Position numbers and translations under genes: made by a program
Source: an uncultured Candidatus Melainabacteria bacterium
GTDB taxonomy: Bacteria > Cyanobacteriota > Vampirovibrionia > Gastranaerophilales > Gastranaerophilaceae
Assembly: GCA_934675685.1 (NCBI GenBank)
Contig: CAKURL010000001.1
Coordinates: 43,681-107,680, forward strand
DNA: 64,000 nt
Direction of reading: 5' to 3'
The notes under the pieces: model-generated
Told to the model about the DNA's origin: nothing
The model's input: only the letters and a program-made list of their open reading frames with translations
The model's database searches: none
Part shown: positions 33,622-41,738 of the stretch, piece by piece
How positions within the stretch are numbered: position 1 is the first letter of the stretch
How the letters are laid out: the number at the start of each line of letters is the position of its first letter

Positions 33622-33903
33622 ATGCAAAATAAAAAAAATAAAAACGGGGAATTAAGAATTTTAATAAAAATGGTATTGATGGGCGAAAAATCGGTGAATA
33701 TTGCTCGAAAATTAAACTACCACGAAGCAACAATAAACTATAAATTATTGAAGGTGTTTAAAAAATTTGGCGCAAAAAATCGTTATGAATTTGTAATATT
33801 ATTTTTTGCAAAAATAATAAATGAATTGAAAGAAGAAATTAAACAAAAAAATTCGCAAATCAAAAAACTAAAAAAATTGCTAAAAATGAGCTCCATTGCT
33901 TAA
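33622..33903 (+). CDS. Small LuxR-type helix-turn-helix protein
   Basis: The 93-residue protein is a bare GerE/LuxR-like HTH (ILIKMVLMGEKSVNIARKLNYHEATINYKLLKVFKKFGAKNRYEFVI, ~12-60) followed by a lysine-rich coiled coil (LKEEIKQKNSQIKKLKKLLK). There is no receiver or ligand domain. It probably dimerises through the coil. Divergent partner: an XRE repressor. The HTH match lacks some typical LuxR residues, so this is a moderate call. A clean terminator follows. Confidence 0.65.
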   Translation: MQNKKNKNGELRILIKMVLMGEKSVNIARKLNYHEATINYKLLKVFKKFGAKNRYEFVILFFAKIINELKEEIKQKNSQIKKLKKLLKMSSIA

Positions 33904-33950
33904 AAAAGAAAATTATACACTTAATATAACTCTCTACTTATTCAATTTTT

Positions 33951-33980
33951 GCCTTTTTAATTGCTAAAAAGGCTTTTTTT
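33951..33980 (+). terminator. Rho-independent terminator after the LuxR-HTH gene
   Basis: GCCTTTTT / AAAAAGGC with a 7-base loop AATTGCT, then seven T. Confidence 0.85.
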
Positions 33981-33995
33981 ATTTGTATTTTTTAA

Positions 33996-34027
33996 TTTAA
34001 AAAGGCGCAAGCAAACACTTGCGCCTT
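33996..34027 (-). terminator. Rho-independent terminator of rpsA
   Basis: AAGGCGCAAG / CTTGCGCCTT (34002-34011, 34018-34027), a perfect 10-bp stem with a 6-base loop, and TTTT on the minus strand after it. Confidence 0.9.
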
Positions 34028-34047
34028 CAAGTAAAATAATTTAATAA

Positions 34048-35115
34048 TTATTTTTGGATATCTTTCATAGAAAGACCGATTCTGTGTTCTTGAGGAGTGA
34101 ATTTTTTGATTAATACTTCGATTTCGTCTCCTAAGTTGAACATAGAATTGATATTTACTTGACCATCAGCGATTTCAGAAGATGGTAAAAGTGCTTCTAC
34201 ACCAGGATAGATGTTGATGAAAGCGCCAAAAGAAGTGATTTTATTGATGGTTCCTTTGATGATGTCGCCTTCTTTAAATTTGTCAACAATTTCTTCCCAA
34301 GGGTTAGCGCCCATTCTCTTTAAAGATAAAGAAATACGTTTTAAGTCTTCGTCGATTTTGATGATTTTAACTTCGATTTTTTGACCTAATTGGATAACGT
34401 CAGATGGGTGTTTAATTCTTTCCCAAGAAATTTCAGAAATTGGAAGCAAACCGTCGATGCCTTCGATATCCACAAATGCGCCGAAGTCAGCAATTCTAAC
34501 AACTTCGCCTTCAACAACTTGATCAACAGCAAGTCTTGAGATGATTTCGTCTGCAACCATTTCTCTTTGTTGAGTGTAAACTTGTCTTTGAGATAAGATA
34601 AGTTTGTTTCTTTTTGGATCAGCTTCAAGAATTTTAACTTCGATTTCTTGTCCGATTTGAGTTTCAGAAGGAGCACCTGTTCTCAATTGGCTAGATGGGA
34701 TAAATCCTCTCAAGCCTTCGATTTCAGCGATTAAGCCACCTTTAACAGAAGACAATACTTTTGCCATAACGTTTTCGTTGTTTGCTTTGTAGTCTGCAAG
34801 TTTTTGCCAAGCTTGTGCGCAAGAAACTTTTTTCAAAGACAATACAGCAACTTCGTCGTCTTCTTCGTCTTTAATGATATAAAATTCTTTTTCGTCCCAC
34901 AATTTGATAATGTCATCTGGGTTTTTATCTGGGAAGTTAGAGATTTCGCGGTTAGGCAAGAATGCTTCTGTTTTAGCGCCGATATCTACTAAATATCCGT
35001 CTTTTTCTTTTTTAACTACTACGCCTTTTACGACGTCAGCAACATTGATTTTGTAAGTGTAAGAATTTGCTAATAATTGTTCAAATTCTTGGTTTGACAT
35101 TGTTTCGTTTGTCAT
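34048..35115 (-). CDS. rpsA: 30S ribosomal protein S1
   Basis: The 355-residue protein carries four S1/OB-fold repeats, e.g. GDIIKGTINKITSFGAFINIYPGVEALLPSSEIA and VVEGEVVRIADFGAFVDIEGIDGLLPISEI, so it is a shorter S1 than the six-repeat type of Proteobacteria and closer to that of cyanobacteria and Firmicutes. It binds mRNA on the 30S subunit. The start MTNETMSNQ has AAAGGA about 13 bases upstream; the later MSNQ ATG has none. It follows ispH by 22 bases, an arrangement known from several phyla. Confidence 0.95.
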   Translation of the reverse strand: MTNETMSNQEFEQLLANSYTYKINVADVVKGVVVKKEKDGYLVDIGAKTEAFLPNREISNFPDKNPDDIIKLWDEKEFYIIKDEEDDEVAVLSLKKVSCAQAWQKLADYKANNENVMAKVLSSVKGGLIAEIEGLRGFIPSSQLRTGAPSETQIGQEIEVKILEADPKRNKLILSQRQVYTQQREMVADEIISRLAVDQVVEGEVVRIADFGAFVDIEGIDGLLPISEISWERIKHPSDVIQLGQKIEVKIIKIDEDLKRISLSLKRMGANPWEEIVDKFKEGDIIKGTINKITSFGAFINIYPGVEALLPSSEIADGQVNINSMFNLGDEIEVLIKKFTPQEHRIGLSMKDIQK

Positions 35116-35137
35116 TTTTAATGTTTATCCTTTCTAA

Positions 35138-36013
35138 TTAATATTTTTCAAGTCTTTCTATGACGGCATTTATGATGTCGTCTGGAGTAGAGGCACCTGC
35201 TGTGACGCCTATATTTTGAGCTGATTTTATTAAATCGGCATATTGTTCAAGTTCATCTTCTTTTTCGATATGGATTGTTTTTGTGATTTTTGAAACAAGT
35301 TCGGCTAAATGTGTCGTGTTTGCGCTTTTTTTAGAGCCCACAACGACCATCAAATCAGAAACTTGTGCGAGTTTTTTTGCTTCTTGCTGTCTTAGGGCGG
35401 TGGAAGGGCAAATTGTGTTTTCAATTTTCAAAACTTTTGCGATTTTAGATAAATAATCGACTACTTCGAATAAAAATTCTTTTGTTTGAGTCGTTTGCAA
35501 AACTAGCCCGACTTTTTTTGCGTTTTTGATTTTTTCTTCGTTTTCGATTAAAGAAGAAATAGAATTTGCAACAAAGATATTTTCTTTGTTTTTTGCGTGG
35601 TTTTTTGCGTTTGTTGAAATCGCAACAACTTCCGGGTGCTCAACTTTACCTAAAATAATCACAAAAAACCCATCTTGTGCAAGCTCCATTGCTTTTGATT
35701 GAACTTTTTTAACATCAAAACAAGTTAAATCAACTAGCTCATATCCGCAATCTTTGACTTTTTTAAAGACGTCTTCAGATTCTCCATGGCTTCTTATAAT
35801 GCAAATTCCAGAAGAATTTTCTTCCAAAGAAGAAATAGTCTTAATTCCAAGTTGCTCTAATTTTGAAATAACATGCGAATTATGAATAAGCTCACCCAAC
35901 ACACAAACACTCGTGTTTGGGTTCTGCTCTTTAATTTTAATTGTTTTATCTACTGCCATCTTCACGCCATAACAAAAACCGGCATTTTTGGCTAGTTTGA
36001 TAACTTTGCTAAT
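35138..36013 (-). CDS. ispH: 4-hydroxy-3-methylbut-2-enyl diphosphate reductase IspH (LytB), non-standard start
   Basis: IspH is the last enzyme of the MEP isoprenoid pathway, an iron-sulfur reductase. The [4Fe-4S] ligands are the Cys of AGFCYGVKMAVD, that in VDLTCFDVK and the Cys of ENTICPSTALRQ. Conserved LGELIHNSHV, HGESEDVF and TQTKEFL are also present. The first cysteine lies upstream of the first ATG/GTG/TTG in frame (GTG 35965). The frame is open only up to a TAA just before ACC-ATT-AGC-AAA, so translation must begin at ATT (36013-36011, used here) or another near-cognate codon, giving MSKVIKLAKNAGFC. Enzyme identity is secure; the start is an inference. Confidence 0.85.
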   Translation of the reverse strand: MSKVIKLAKNAGFCYGVKMAVDKTIKIKEQNPNTSVCVLGELIHNSHVISKLEQLGIKTISSLEENSSGICIIRSHGESEDVFKKVKDCGYELVDLTCFDVKKVQSKAMELAQDGFFVIILGKVEHPEVVAISTNAKNHAKNKENIFVANSISSLIENEEKIKNAKKVGLVLQTTQTKEFLFEVVDYLSKIAKVLKIENTICPSTALRQQEAKKLAQVSDLMVVVGSKKSANTTHLAELVSKITKTIHIEKEDELEQYADLIKSAQNIGVTAGASTPDDIINAVIERLEKY

Positions 36014-36135
36014 GGTTTATACCAACTTTCAATAAAGTCAATATTTTTCAAAAAAATATTGCTAAAATAATTTAAACACAAACATTTTTTTAGTACAATA
36101 TTTTTATAAATAAAATTAAAGATTGGATTAAAATA

Positions 36136-36771
36136 ATGGAATTTTTCGAAAAAGGTACAAAAAACGACATTTTATATTGGTCAAAAAGACTTTATCAAAA
36201 GAATATGTCCCCATCAAAAAGCGGAAACATTTCCCTTAAAACCCCTGATGGCATATTGATTTCTGCAAGCAACACTTGCTTAAATGATATGGACGAAAAT
36301 GATGTCGTTTTAATCGACTTTGAAGGAAATTTAATCCAAGGAAACAAAAAGCCTTCCAGCGAAAAAATTATGCACAGCGAAATCTACACAAGAAGAGACG
36401 ACATTGGAGCAATTATCCACTGCCACGACCCTTTAATAACCGCTTTTGCAGTTGCAGGAAAACCCATAGATAAAGCAATCTTGCCTGATATGGCTTTAAA
36501 ATTTGAAACAATTCCAATAATTCCTTATTTTCACCCTTCCACAATAGAGCTTGCAACAACTGCGGCAGATACATTCGACAAAGGATATAATGCAGTTTTA
36601 TTGAAAAACCACGGGATTATAGTAGGCTCCGACACCTTGCAAAATGCTTTTTATGATATCGAGCTTATAAGAAGCTATGTCGAAATCTATTTTGGCGCAG
36701 AAGTCTTAGGGGGTGCAAGTTTGATACCAAAAAAATCAGTTGAAGAGTTAAAGAAAATTTATATTAAATAA
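36136..36771 (+). CDS. Class II aldolase/adducin family protein
   Basis: The 211-residue protein has the class II aldolase metal site: H95 and H97 in AIIHCHDPL, H159 in LLKNHGIIVGS, with E76 in SSEKIMH as catalytic acid. The family includes fuculose-1-phosphate and ribulose-phosphate enzymes and MtnB. The substrate cannot be fixed by eye. No sugar-catabolic genes surround it, so a methionine-salvage or general sugar-phosphate role is equally possible. It opens a plus-strand group with the next two genes. Confidence 0.85.
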   Translation: MEFFEKGTKNDILYWSKRLYQKNMSPSKSGNISLKTPDGILISASNTCLNDMDENDVVLIDFEGNLIQGNKKPSSEKIMHSEIYTRRDDIGAIIHCHDPLITAFAVAGKPIDKAILPDMALKFETIPIIPYFHPSTIELATTAADTFDKGYNAVLLKNHGIIVGSDTLQNAFYDIELIRSYVEIYFGAEVLGGASLIPKKSVEELKKIYIK

Positions 36772-36779
36772 CTAAATGT

Positions 36780-36807
36780 TTGACCGAAAAAATTAATAAG
36801 ATATAAT
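36780..36807 (+). promoter_or_regulatory. Promoter of the 83-residue gene, leaderless arrangement
   Basis: TTGACC (36780-36785), a 16-bp spacer, TATAAT (36802-36807) and 6 bases to the ATG at 36814. No Shine-Dalgarno. Confidence 0.65.
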
Positions 36808-36813
36808 TATACT

Positions 36814-37065
36814 ATGCAACCTTTAATTTCTGAGGAAAATGTAAACGAATTAATTGATTTGATTCTATCGGACTTGCCAAAATGGCGAAAAGATATGATT
36901 CATTACATAAAGACCGAAAATCCGGAATTAAACAGCGCTATCATCGAAATTTCACAAAAATCTAATCTTGACCCAAAAGCTTTAGCAACAGGAGCATATA
37001 TGACATACAGGCTCCTTGAAAACGAACAAGAAAACAACAGCGATGATTTAAACGATATTCAATAG
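36814..37065 (+). CDS. Unknown 83-residue acidic protein
   Basis: No family recognised. It is helical and acidic (ENVNELIDLILSDLPKWRKDMIHYIKTENPELN ... ENEQENNSDDLNDIQ), with no membrane segment. A good promoter whose -10 ends 6 bases before the ATG suggests a leaderless mRNA. It lies 20 bases before a uridine-kinase-like gene and may be its partner. Confidence 0.7.
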   Translation: MQPLISEENVNELIDLILSDLPKWRKDMIHYIKTENPELNSAIIEISQKSNLDPKALATGAYMTYRLLENEQENNSDDLNDIQ

Positions 37066-37085
37066 TAGTTTCAGGTAAATTAAGA

Positions 37086-37937
37086 ATGACAAATTTAAGC
37101 AAAGAAGATATTGAAAAAGCGAAAAAAATTGCCAACATGTCTAAAATTTCCAAAATTTTAGAAAACATCAGATGTGTAATTGCAAAAGACCGCAAACAAA
37201 AGCAGCCACTTATTTTAAGAATAAACGAAGCTTTCATTTTCAACATTGCAAGAAAAGCTATAACTCAAAAAGATTCGACATTTATCATGTCGATTGCAGG
37301 AGAATCTGCTTCAGGCAAAACTACACTTGTCAAAAACACTGCAAAAGCTTGCTTAAAATCTGACAACAACAGCGTATATACTGTTTTATGCTGCGATGAC
37401 TATTATAAAGACGCTTCTCAAGAATTAAAAAACGCAGGAAGCTATGAAAAACTTTTTGAATCAGGCTTCAGCTTCGACACACCTGACGCTATTGACTTAG
37501 AGCTTATGAAGGAACATTTGTTGGCTTTAAAAGAAGGAAAAGAAATCTATTGCCCTTTGTATAATTTTGTCACTTGCGAAAGCAAAAAAAATTCAGTTTT
37601 GAAAAAGCCTGCGAAGCTGATTTTGAACGAAGGTTTGTATGTTTTACATGACAAAGTGAAAGAAATTTCAGACGTTAAAATCTATGTTTATACTCCATTT
37701 GAAGTAATTAAAGAAAGATGGTTCGCAAGAGCGACAAGCAGAGGAAAAACAGGCACAGCTGCCCAAATGCAATTCCATGATGTGAACCAAACTGCGTTTC
37801 GCTATATTCGCCCAACTATGGACATAGCGGACGTTGTAATAAACGGTATGACTACTCAAGAATACATCGAAGATTTCATCAATGAATTAATTGAGGCAAT
37901 TGTAAGCGTTACTTCTGACAAACATTTTTCATTATAA
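37086..37937 (+). CDS. Uridine-kinase/phosphoribulokinase-like P-loop kinase (copy 1)
   Basis: The 283-residue protein has Walker A GESASGKTTL, the DDYYKDAS loop that binds the acceptor, and LILNEGLYVLHD, as in uridine kinase/PRK enzymes. The ~65-residue N-terminal extension is helical and basic. Acceptor unknown: it could phosphorylate uridine/cytidine or another sugar alcohol. A related enzyme is encoded at 53.2 kb. No pyrimidine-salvage genes are nearby. Confidence 0.82.
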   Translation: MTNLSKEDIEKAKKIANMSKISKILENIRCVIAKDRKQKQPLILRINEAFIFNIARKAITQKDSTFIMSIAGESASGKTTLVKNTAKACLKSDNNSVYTVLCCDDYYKDASQELKNAGSYEKLFESGFSFDTPDAIDLELMKEHLLALKEGKEIYCPLYNFVTCESKKNSVLKKPAKLILNEGLYVLHDKVKEISDVKIYVYTPFEVIKERWFARATSRGKTGTAAQMQFHDVNQTAFRYIRPTMDIADVVINGMTTQEYIEDFINELIEAIVSVTSDKHFSL

Positions 37938-37952
37938 TTTTGAAAAAACAAC

Positions 37953-37980
37953 TTGACAAAAACAATTGATATTGTAATAT
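37953..37980 (+). promoter_or_regulatory. Promoter of tRNA-Gln
   Basis: TTGACA (37953-37958), a 16-bp spacer and TAATAT (37975-37980), 13 bases before the mature tRNA. Confidence 0.8.
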
Positions 37981-37993
37981 AGTAATTGCCCGA

Positions 37994-38069
37994 TGGGGCG
38001 TCGCCAAGTGGTAAGGCACCTGGTTTTGGTCCAGGCATTTCGGAGGTTCGAGTCCTTCCGCCCCAGCCA
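37994..38069 (+). tRNA. trnQ: tRNA-Gln (anticodon TTG), CCA encoded
   Basis: The 76-base cloverleaf has acceptor TGGGGCG/CGCCCCA, discriminator G, genomic CCA, anticodon stem CCTGG/CCAGG around TTTTGGT (anticodon TTG, Gln) and GGTTCGAGTCC as T arm. It is a stand-alone transcription unit with its own promoter and terminator. Confidence 0.97.
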
Positions 38070-38072
38070 ATT

Positions 38073-38103
38073 AAAAACTCTCAAAGAAATTTGAGAGTTT
38101 TTT
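38073..38103 (+). terminator. Rho-independent terminator of tRNA-Gln
   Basis: AACTCTCAAA / TTTGAGAGTT (38076-38085, 38090-38099), loop GAAA, then a T run. Confidence 0.92.
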
Positions 38104-38203
38104 AGTATATAAAAATAAAAAAATAATTTTAAGCTCTTTCTTAAAATATTCTTTCGTAACGTTTTAAGATTTCTTTTTTAAAATAATCGGGCAATGTGTC
38201 AAA

Positions 38204-38431
38204 TTAGTTTATATCAACAAAAATAGGGATATTGCTTTCAGTCAAAAGCATTTTTAAATGCGACAAGGATTTCCCTTCTTCATTAAAAGATTTTATTGTT
38301 AAATCAAGATCGCTTCCTTCGTGGAATTCGCCTTTTATCCTTCCGCCATAAGCCCAAATTTCAGCCTTTGGGCAGTATGATTTAAAAATTTGAATTAATT
38401 CTTCATAAGAATCTTTATCAAGATTTATCAT
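38204..38431 (-). CDS. Minimal nucleotidyltransferase (MNT/MntA-like), active-site variant
   Basis: The 75-residue protein contains WAYGGRIKGEFHEGSDLDLTI, the core of MNT-type nucleotidyltransferases (GS...DxD). The GS serine is replaced by glycine (YGG) while DLD is kept. It ends early (IPIFVDIN) compared with the usual ~100 residues. MNT proteins usually act as antitoxins that AMPylate a partner HEPN RNase; no HEPN gene is next to it. It overlaps the lipA stop by 4 bases. It may be an orphan or reduced. Confidence 0.75.
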   Translation of the reverse strand: MINLDKDSYEELIQIFKSYCPKAEIWAYGGRIKGEFHEGSDLDLTIKSFNEEGKSLSHLKMLLTESNIPIFVDIN

Positions 38432-39318
38432 TTTTCTTCCAAAACCTTATAATAAGCTTCTTTCGCCCTATAAGAGCTTCGAGCCAAAGGAGCCACAATG
38501 GGTAAAATTGACGTATTTTCTTTTATGAAATTTTCGATTTTTAAATATTCTTCATTTGTATAATATTTTTTGACTTCCAAATGTTTTAAAGATGGGCGAA
38601 TATATTGCCCCACGGTTAAAATATCAAGGCCAGTTTTCGCTAAATCTAAAATCAATTCTTTCATTTCGTCAAAAGTTTCTCCTAAGCCAAGCATAAAACC
38701 GGATTTTGTAATCAAACCATTTTGTTTCATATATTTTAAAACATCTAATGTTATGTCGTAGTCTGCCATCTGGCGCGCTATTGGATATAAAGATTTAATA
38801 GTTTCGATGTTGTGGTTGAAAACATCGGGGCGAGCTTCTATAATCCTATCTAGCGCCACTTTGTCCCCTTTAAAGTCGGGAGTTAAGACTTCTATTTTTA
38901 TATCACTATCCAGTTTTCTAATTTCATCAATTGTGTTTTTAAAATGAATTGAGCCATAATCATGGTTTTCTTTAAGGTCATCTCTTGTGACTGATGTGAT
39001 TACACAATATTTTATATTTAATTTTTCAACAGCCAAAGCGACGTTTTTTGGCTCATTTTCATCTAGCCCCAAAGGAGTCTTTTGGCTAATATTGCAAAAA
39101 GCGCAGTTTCTTGTGCAAGTGTTACCTAAAATTAAAAAAGTAGCCGTTTGAGAAGAATAACATTCACATTTATTTGGGCACCTTGCGCCATCGCAGACGG
39201 TGTTTAGGTTGTTTTCTTTTAAAATTTTTCTCACATTTTTATATTCATCGTTATCCAAACTTGCGATTTTGGTTTTCAAAAATTCAGGAAGTCTTAAAAT
39301 TTCATTTTTATTTTTCAT
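38428..39318 (-). CDS. lipA: Lipoyl synthase LipA
   Basis: The 296-residue radical-SAM protein has the auxiliary cluster CDGARCPNKCECY (CxxxxCxxxxxC) and the SAM cluster motif in TCTRNCAFCNI (CxxxCxxC). The C-terminal ends with PLARSSYRAKEAYYK. It inserts two sulfur atoms into protein-bound octanoyl to make lipoate. It lies 1 base after lpdA, a lipoamide-dependent enzyme, a sensible pairing. An MNT-like gene overlaps its end by 4 bases. Confidence 0.97.
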   Translation of the reverse strand: MKNKNEILRLPEFLKTKIASLDNDEYKNVRKILKENNLNTVCDGARCPNKCECYSSQTATFLILGNTCTRNCAFCNISQKTPLGLDENEPKNVALAVEKLNIKYCVITSVTRDDLKENHDYGSIHFKNTIDEIRKLDSDIKIEVLTPDFKGDKVALDRIIEARPDVFNHNIETIKSLYPIARQMADYDITLDVLKYMKQNGLITKSGFMLGLGETFDEMKELILDLAKTGLDILTVGQYIRPSLKHLEVKKYYTNEEYLKIENFIKENTSILPIVAPLARSSYRAKEAYYKVLEEK

Positions 39319-39319
39319 A

Positions 39320-40624
39320 TTACCTTAAAACCTCCGGCACGACTTCAGAAAAGCAAGGATGAGGGAAAATCATCTCTTCAATTTCATCAACCTCAATTTC
39401 TTTTTCAATCAAAATATTAAAAATAGAAATCAAAATAGAAGCATTTTTTGAAACGATATGCGCACCTTTGATTTTATTTTCTTTTATAATTACCTTCACA
39501 AGCCCGTCTTGAGCGCCTTCGCACCAAGGCTTCGCAAGACTTCCTAAAAGCATTTTTTTAATAACATATTCATCTTTGTTTTGGATATCTTGCTCTCTGA
39601 GCCCAACAGTCGCAATTTCAGGGGTTAAATAAACTACAGCCGGGCAATTTTTCAAAGACAATTCTTTCTTTTCTAAAATTTTATTCATGACAATTTTTGC
39701 TTGATAAGAAGCGTTATGCGCAAGCATGGTTTTTTTTGTAGCGTCACCTATTATATATAAATTGTCAAAATCGCAGGTGCAATCATCGTTTATTTGAAGG
39801 TTTGCAACAATTTCTGATTGCGCCAAAGAAATCTTTGGCAAATTAGGCTTTCTTCCGACCGCCACAAGGATTTTTTCCGCTTCAAATTGTTTAGAAGAAT
39901 TCAATTCCACAATTCCATTTTTGAAACTTTTTATAAAATCATCTTTAAAATATTTAATCTTGTTTGTTTTTAAAATTCTCTCTATTCTTTTTTGAAGGTC
40001 AATGTCTAAATTTGGAGCTAAATTAGGAGCTTTTTCAACAATTGTTACATCAGCATTAAAGCTATTTAAAAATTGAGCGATTTCAAGCCCAATTGCGCCA
40101 GAGCCCACAATAGCAATGCTTTTAGGTAATGTTTCTAAATTTAAAATGTCGTCAGAAGATAAAATATTTTGATGGTCGAATTCTAAACAAGAAAGCTCAA
40201 CCGGGCTAGAACCCGTTGCAATTATGATATTTTTTGCTTGATAGATATTATCTTCTGCTTCGATTAAAATTTCGTCATTTTCAATGATTAAATTTGCGCT
40301 TGCGCAAATTATTTCGGCTTTCTTTTTAAATTCTAAAGAAAGTGCTTTATTGAATTTTTCAACGATTTGGTTTTTTCTATCTAAAATTTTATTCCAATTG
40401 AAATTAATATCTTTGGCAGATATTCCAAATTCTTCTGCATTTAAGAATTCTTGATATAAATTGCTGCTGTGCAAAATTGTTTTAGTTGGGATACAACCTT
40501 GATTTAAGCAAGTTCCCCCAAGAAAACTTTTTTCAAAAGCAATTACCTTTAAATTATTTTTTATAGCTATTTTTAAAGCTTCCAATCCGGCAGGCCCAAG
40601 CCCAATTATCGCAACATCAAACAT
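39320..40624 (-). CDS. lpdA: Dihydrolipoamide dehydrogenase (E3)
   Basis: The 434-residue flavoprotein has VAIIGLGPAGLEAL (FAD), redox pair in FLGGTCLNQGCIPTKT, NAD-binding IAIVGSGAIGLEIAQF and the C-terminal IFPHPCFSEVVPEVL with the catalytic His. It reoxidises dihydrolipoamide for pyruvate dehydrogenase, glycine cleavage or similar. Slightly shorter than typical (~460). It is in an operon with lipA. The multienzyme complex it serves is not in the window. Confidence 0.92.
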   Translation of the reverse strand: MFDVAIIGLGPAGLEALKIAIKNNLKVIAFEKSFLGGTCLNQGCIPTKTILHSSNLYQEFLNAEEFGISAKDINFNWNKILDRKNQIVEKFNKALSLEFKKKAEIICASANLIIENDEILIEAEDNIYQAKNIIIATGSSPVELSCLEFDHQNILSSDDILNLETLPKSIAIVGSGAIGLEIAQFLNSFNADVTIVEKAPNLAPNLDIDLQKRIERILKTNKIKYFKDDFIKSFKNGIVELNSSKQFEAEKILVAVGRKPNLPKISLAQSEIVANLQINDDCTCDFDNLYIIGDATKKTMLAHNASYQAKIVMNKILEKKELSLKNCPAVVYLTPEIATVGLREQDIQNKDEYVIKKMLLGSLAKPWCEGAQDGLVKVIIKENKIKGAHIVSKNASILISIFNILIEKEIEVDEIEEMIFPHPCFSEVVPEVLR

Positions 40625-40625
40625 A

Positions 40626-41738
40626 TTAATCCTTATTTTTACTTTTTTCCATTATATCAAAAACAACGTCTTTTGCCACAAGGTAGCCACTCGACCAGCA
40701 ATTTTGAAGATTAAAGCCGCCACAAAAGCCATCGATATTTAAAACTTCGCCGCAAAACCAAAAAGAAGAATTTTCTTTTGAGCGAAAATTCTTGTCAATA
40801 GAATTCAGCTCTACTCCGCCTTTTTGGACAATTTCTCCTTGTTTTAAGGTTGAAATCACTTTCAAATTTAAAAAAGATGTCTCTAAAATTTCTTTTTTGG
40901 ATATTTCAGAAGCTTTTTTAGAAAAGTTTCTAACGTGGACTTTTGAAAAACTTTTAGGCAAAAGCATTGAGACCAAAGAGCCAAAAACTTTTTTCGGGTT
41001 TTTTTGAATTAATTCATATAATTCGTTTTCGTCAAAAAGTTTGATTTTAATTTCATAAGGAAAATCTAAATCAACATTTAAAGAAGAAATTTTAAATATT
41101 AAAGGGCCAACGACCCCTTCCGGTGTAAACAAAAAATCGCCATCGAGAGACTTTATACTAACACCCACAGGATAAATATTGTTTTCTATTTTTAAGCCAC
41201 AAAGCGCTTTTTTAAAAGGTAAAAAGCTTTGGCCTATGGATTTTAAAAGAAGTTCCGCTTGTCTTGAACCTGTGGCAATGATTTTATAGTCAAAATCTTT
41301 AATTTGAGATATTTTAGAAACATTTTCTTTCACTATTTTAAAGTTTTTAAATTTATTTAATCTATTTAATAATTTTTCTCGAACGTCAGATGACGAGTTG
41401 CTTTTTGGGAAAATTCTTCCGTCATCTTGCGTATAGCAAGAAATTCCAACAGAAGAAAAATATTCAAGAGCGTCATAATTAGAATAGCGAGAAAATGCGC
41501 TATACAAGAATTTTTCTCCTCTTGGGTAATTTGAAGCAAATTCTTTAATATCAGAAATTGAATTTGTAATGTTACATCTTTTGTTGCCTGTGAGCAAAAT
41601 CGTAGCTAAAGGAGAGTTTTTTTCAAAAATAGTTATAAAAAAGTCTGAAAAATTTCTCTTTTTAAATTCTTCTAAAATAGCGAGGGCACAAAAAACTCCG
41701 CTCGGCCCGAGCCCCACAATTGCGATTTTATGGGTCAT
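40626..41738 (-). CDS. HI0933/BaiN-family flavoprotein
   Basis: The 370-residue protein shows HKIAIVGLGPSGVFCA (FAD Rossmann), LTGNKRCNITNS (the family's GRCN-type motif) and the C-terminal FCGEVLNIDGFCGGFNLQNCWSSGYLVA. The HI0933 group includes the BaiN enzyme; most members have unknown substrates. It lies between folK (4-base overlap) and lpdA (1-base gap). Family call strong; substrate unknown. Confidence 0.9.
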   Translation of the reverse strand: MTHKIAIVGLGPSGVFCALAILEEFKKRNFSDFFITIFEKNSPLATILLTGNKRCNITNSISDIKEFASNYPRGEKFLYSAFSRYSNYDALEYFSSVGISCYTQDDGRIFPKSNSSSDVREKLLNRLNKFKNFKIVKENVSKISQIKDFDYKIIATGSRQAELLLKSIGQSFLPFKKALCGLKIENNIYPVGVSIKSLDGDFLFTPEGVVGPLIFKISSLNVDLDFPYEIKIKLFDENELYELIQKNPKKVFGSLVSMLLPKSFSKVHVRNFSKKASEISKKEILETSFLNLKVISTLKQGEIVQKGGVELNSIDKNFRSKENSSFWFCGEVLNIDGFCGGFNLQNCWSSGYLVAKDVVFDIMEKSKNKD

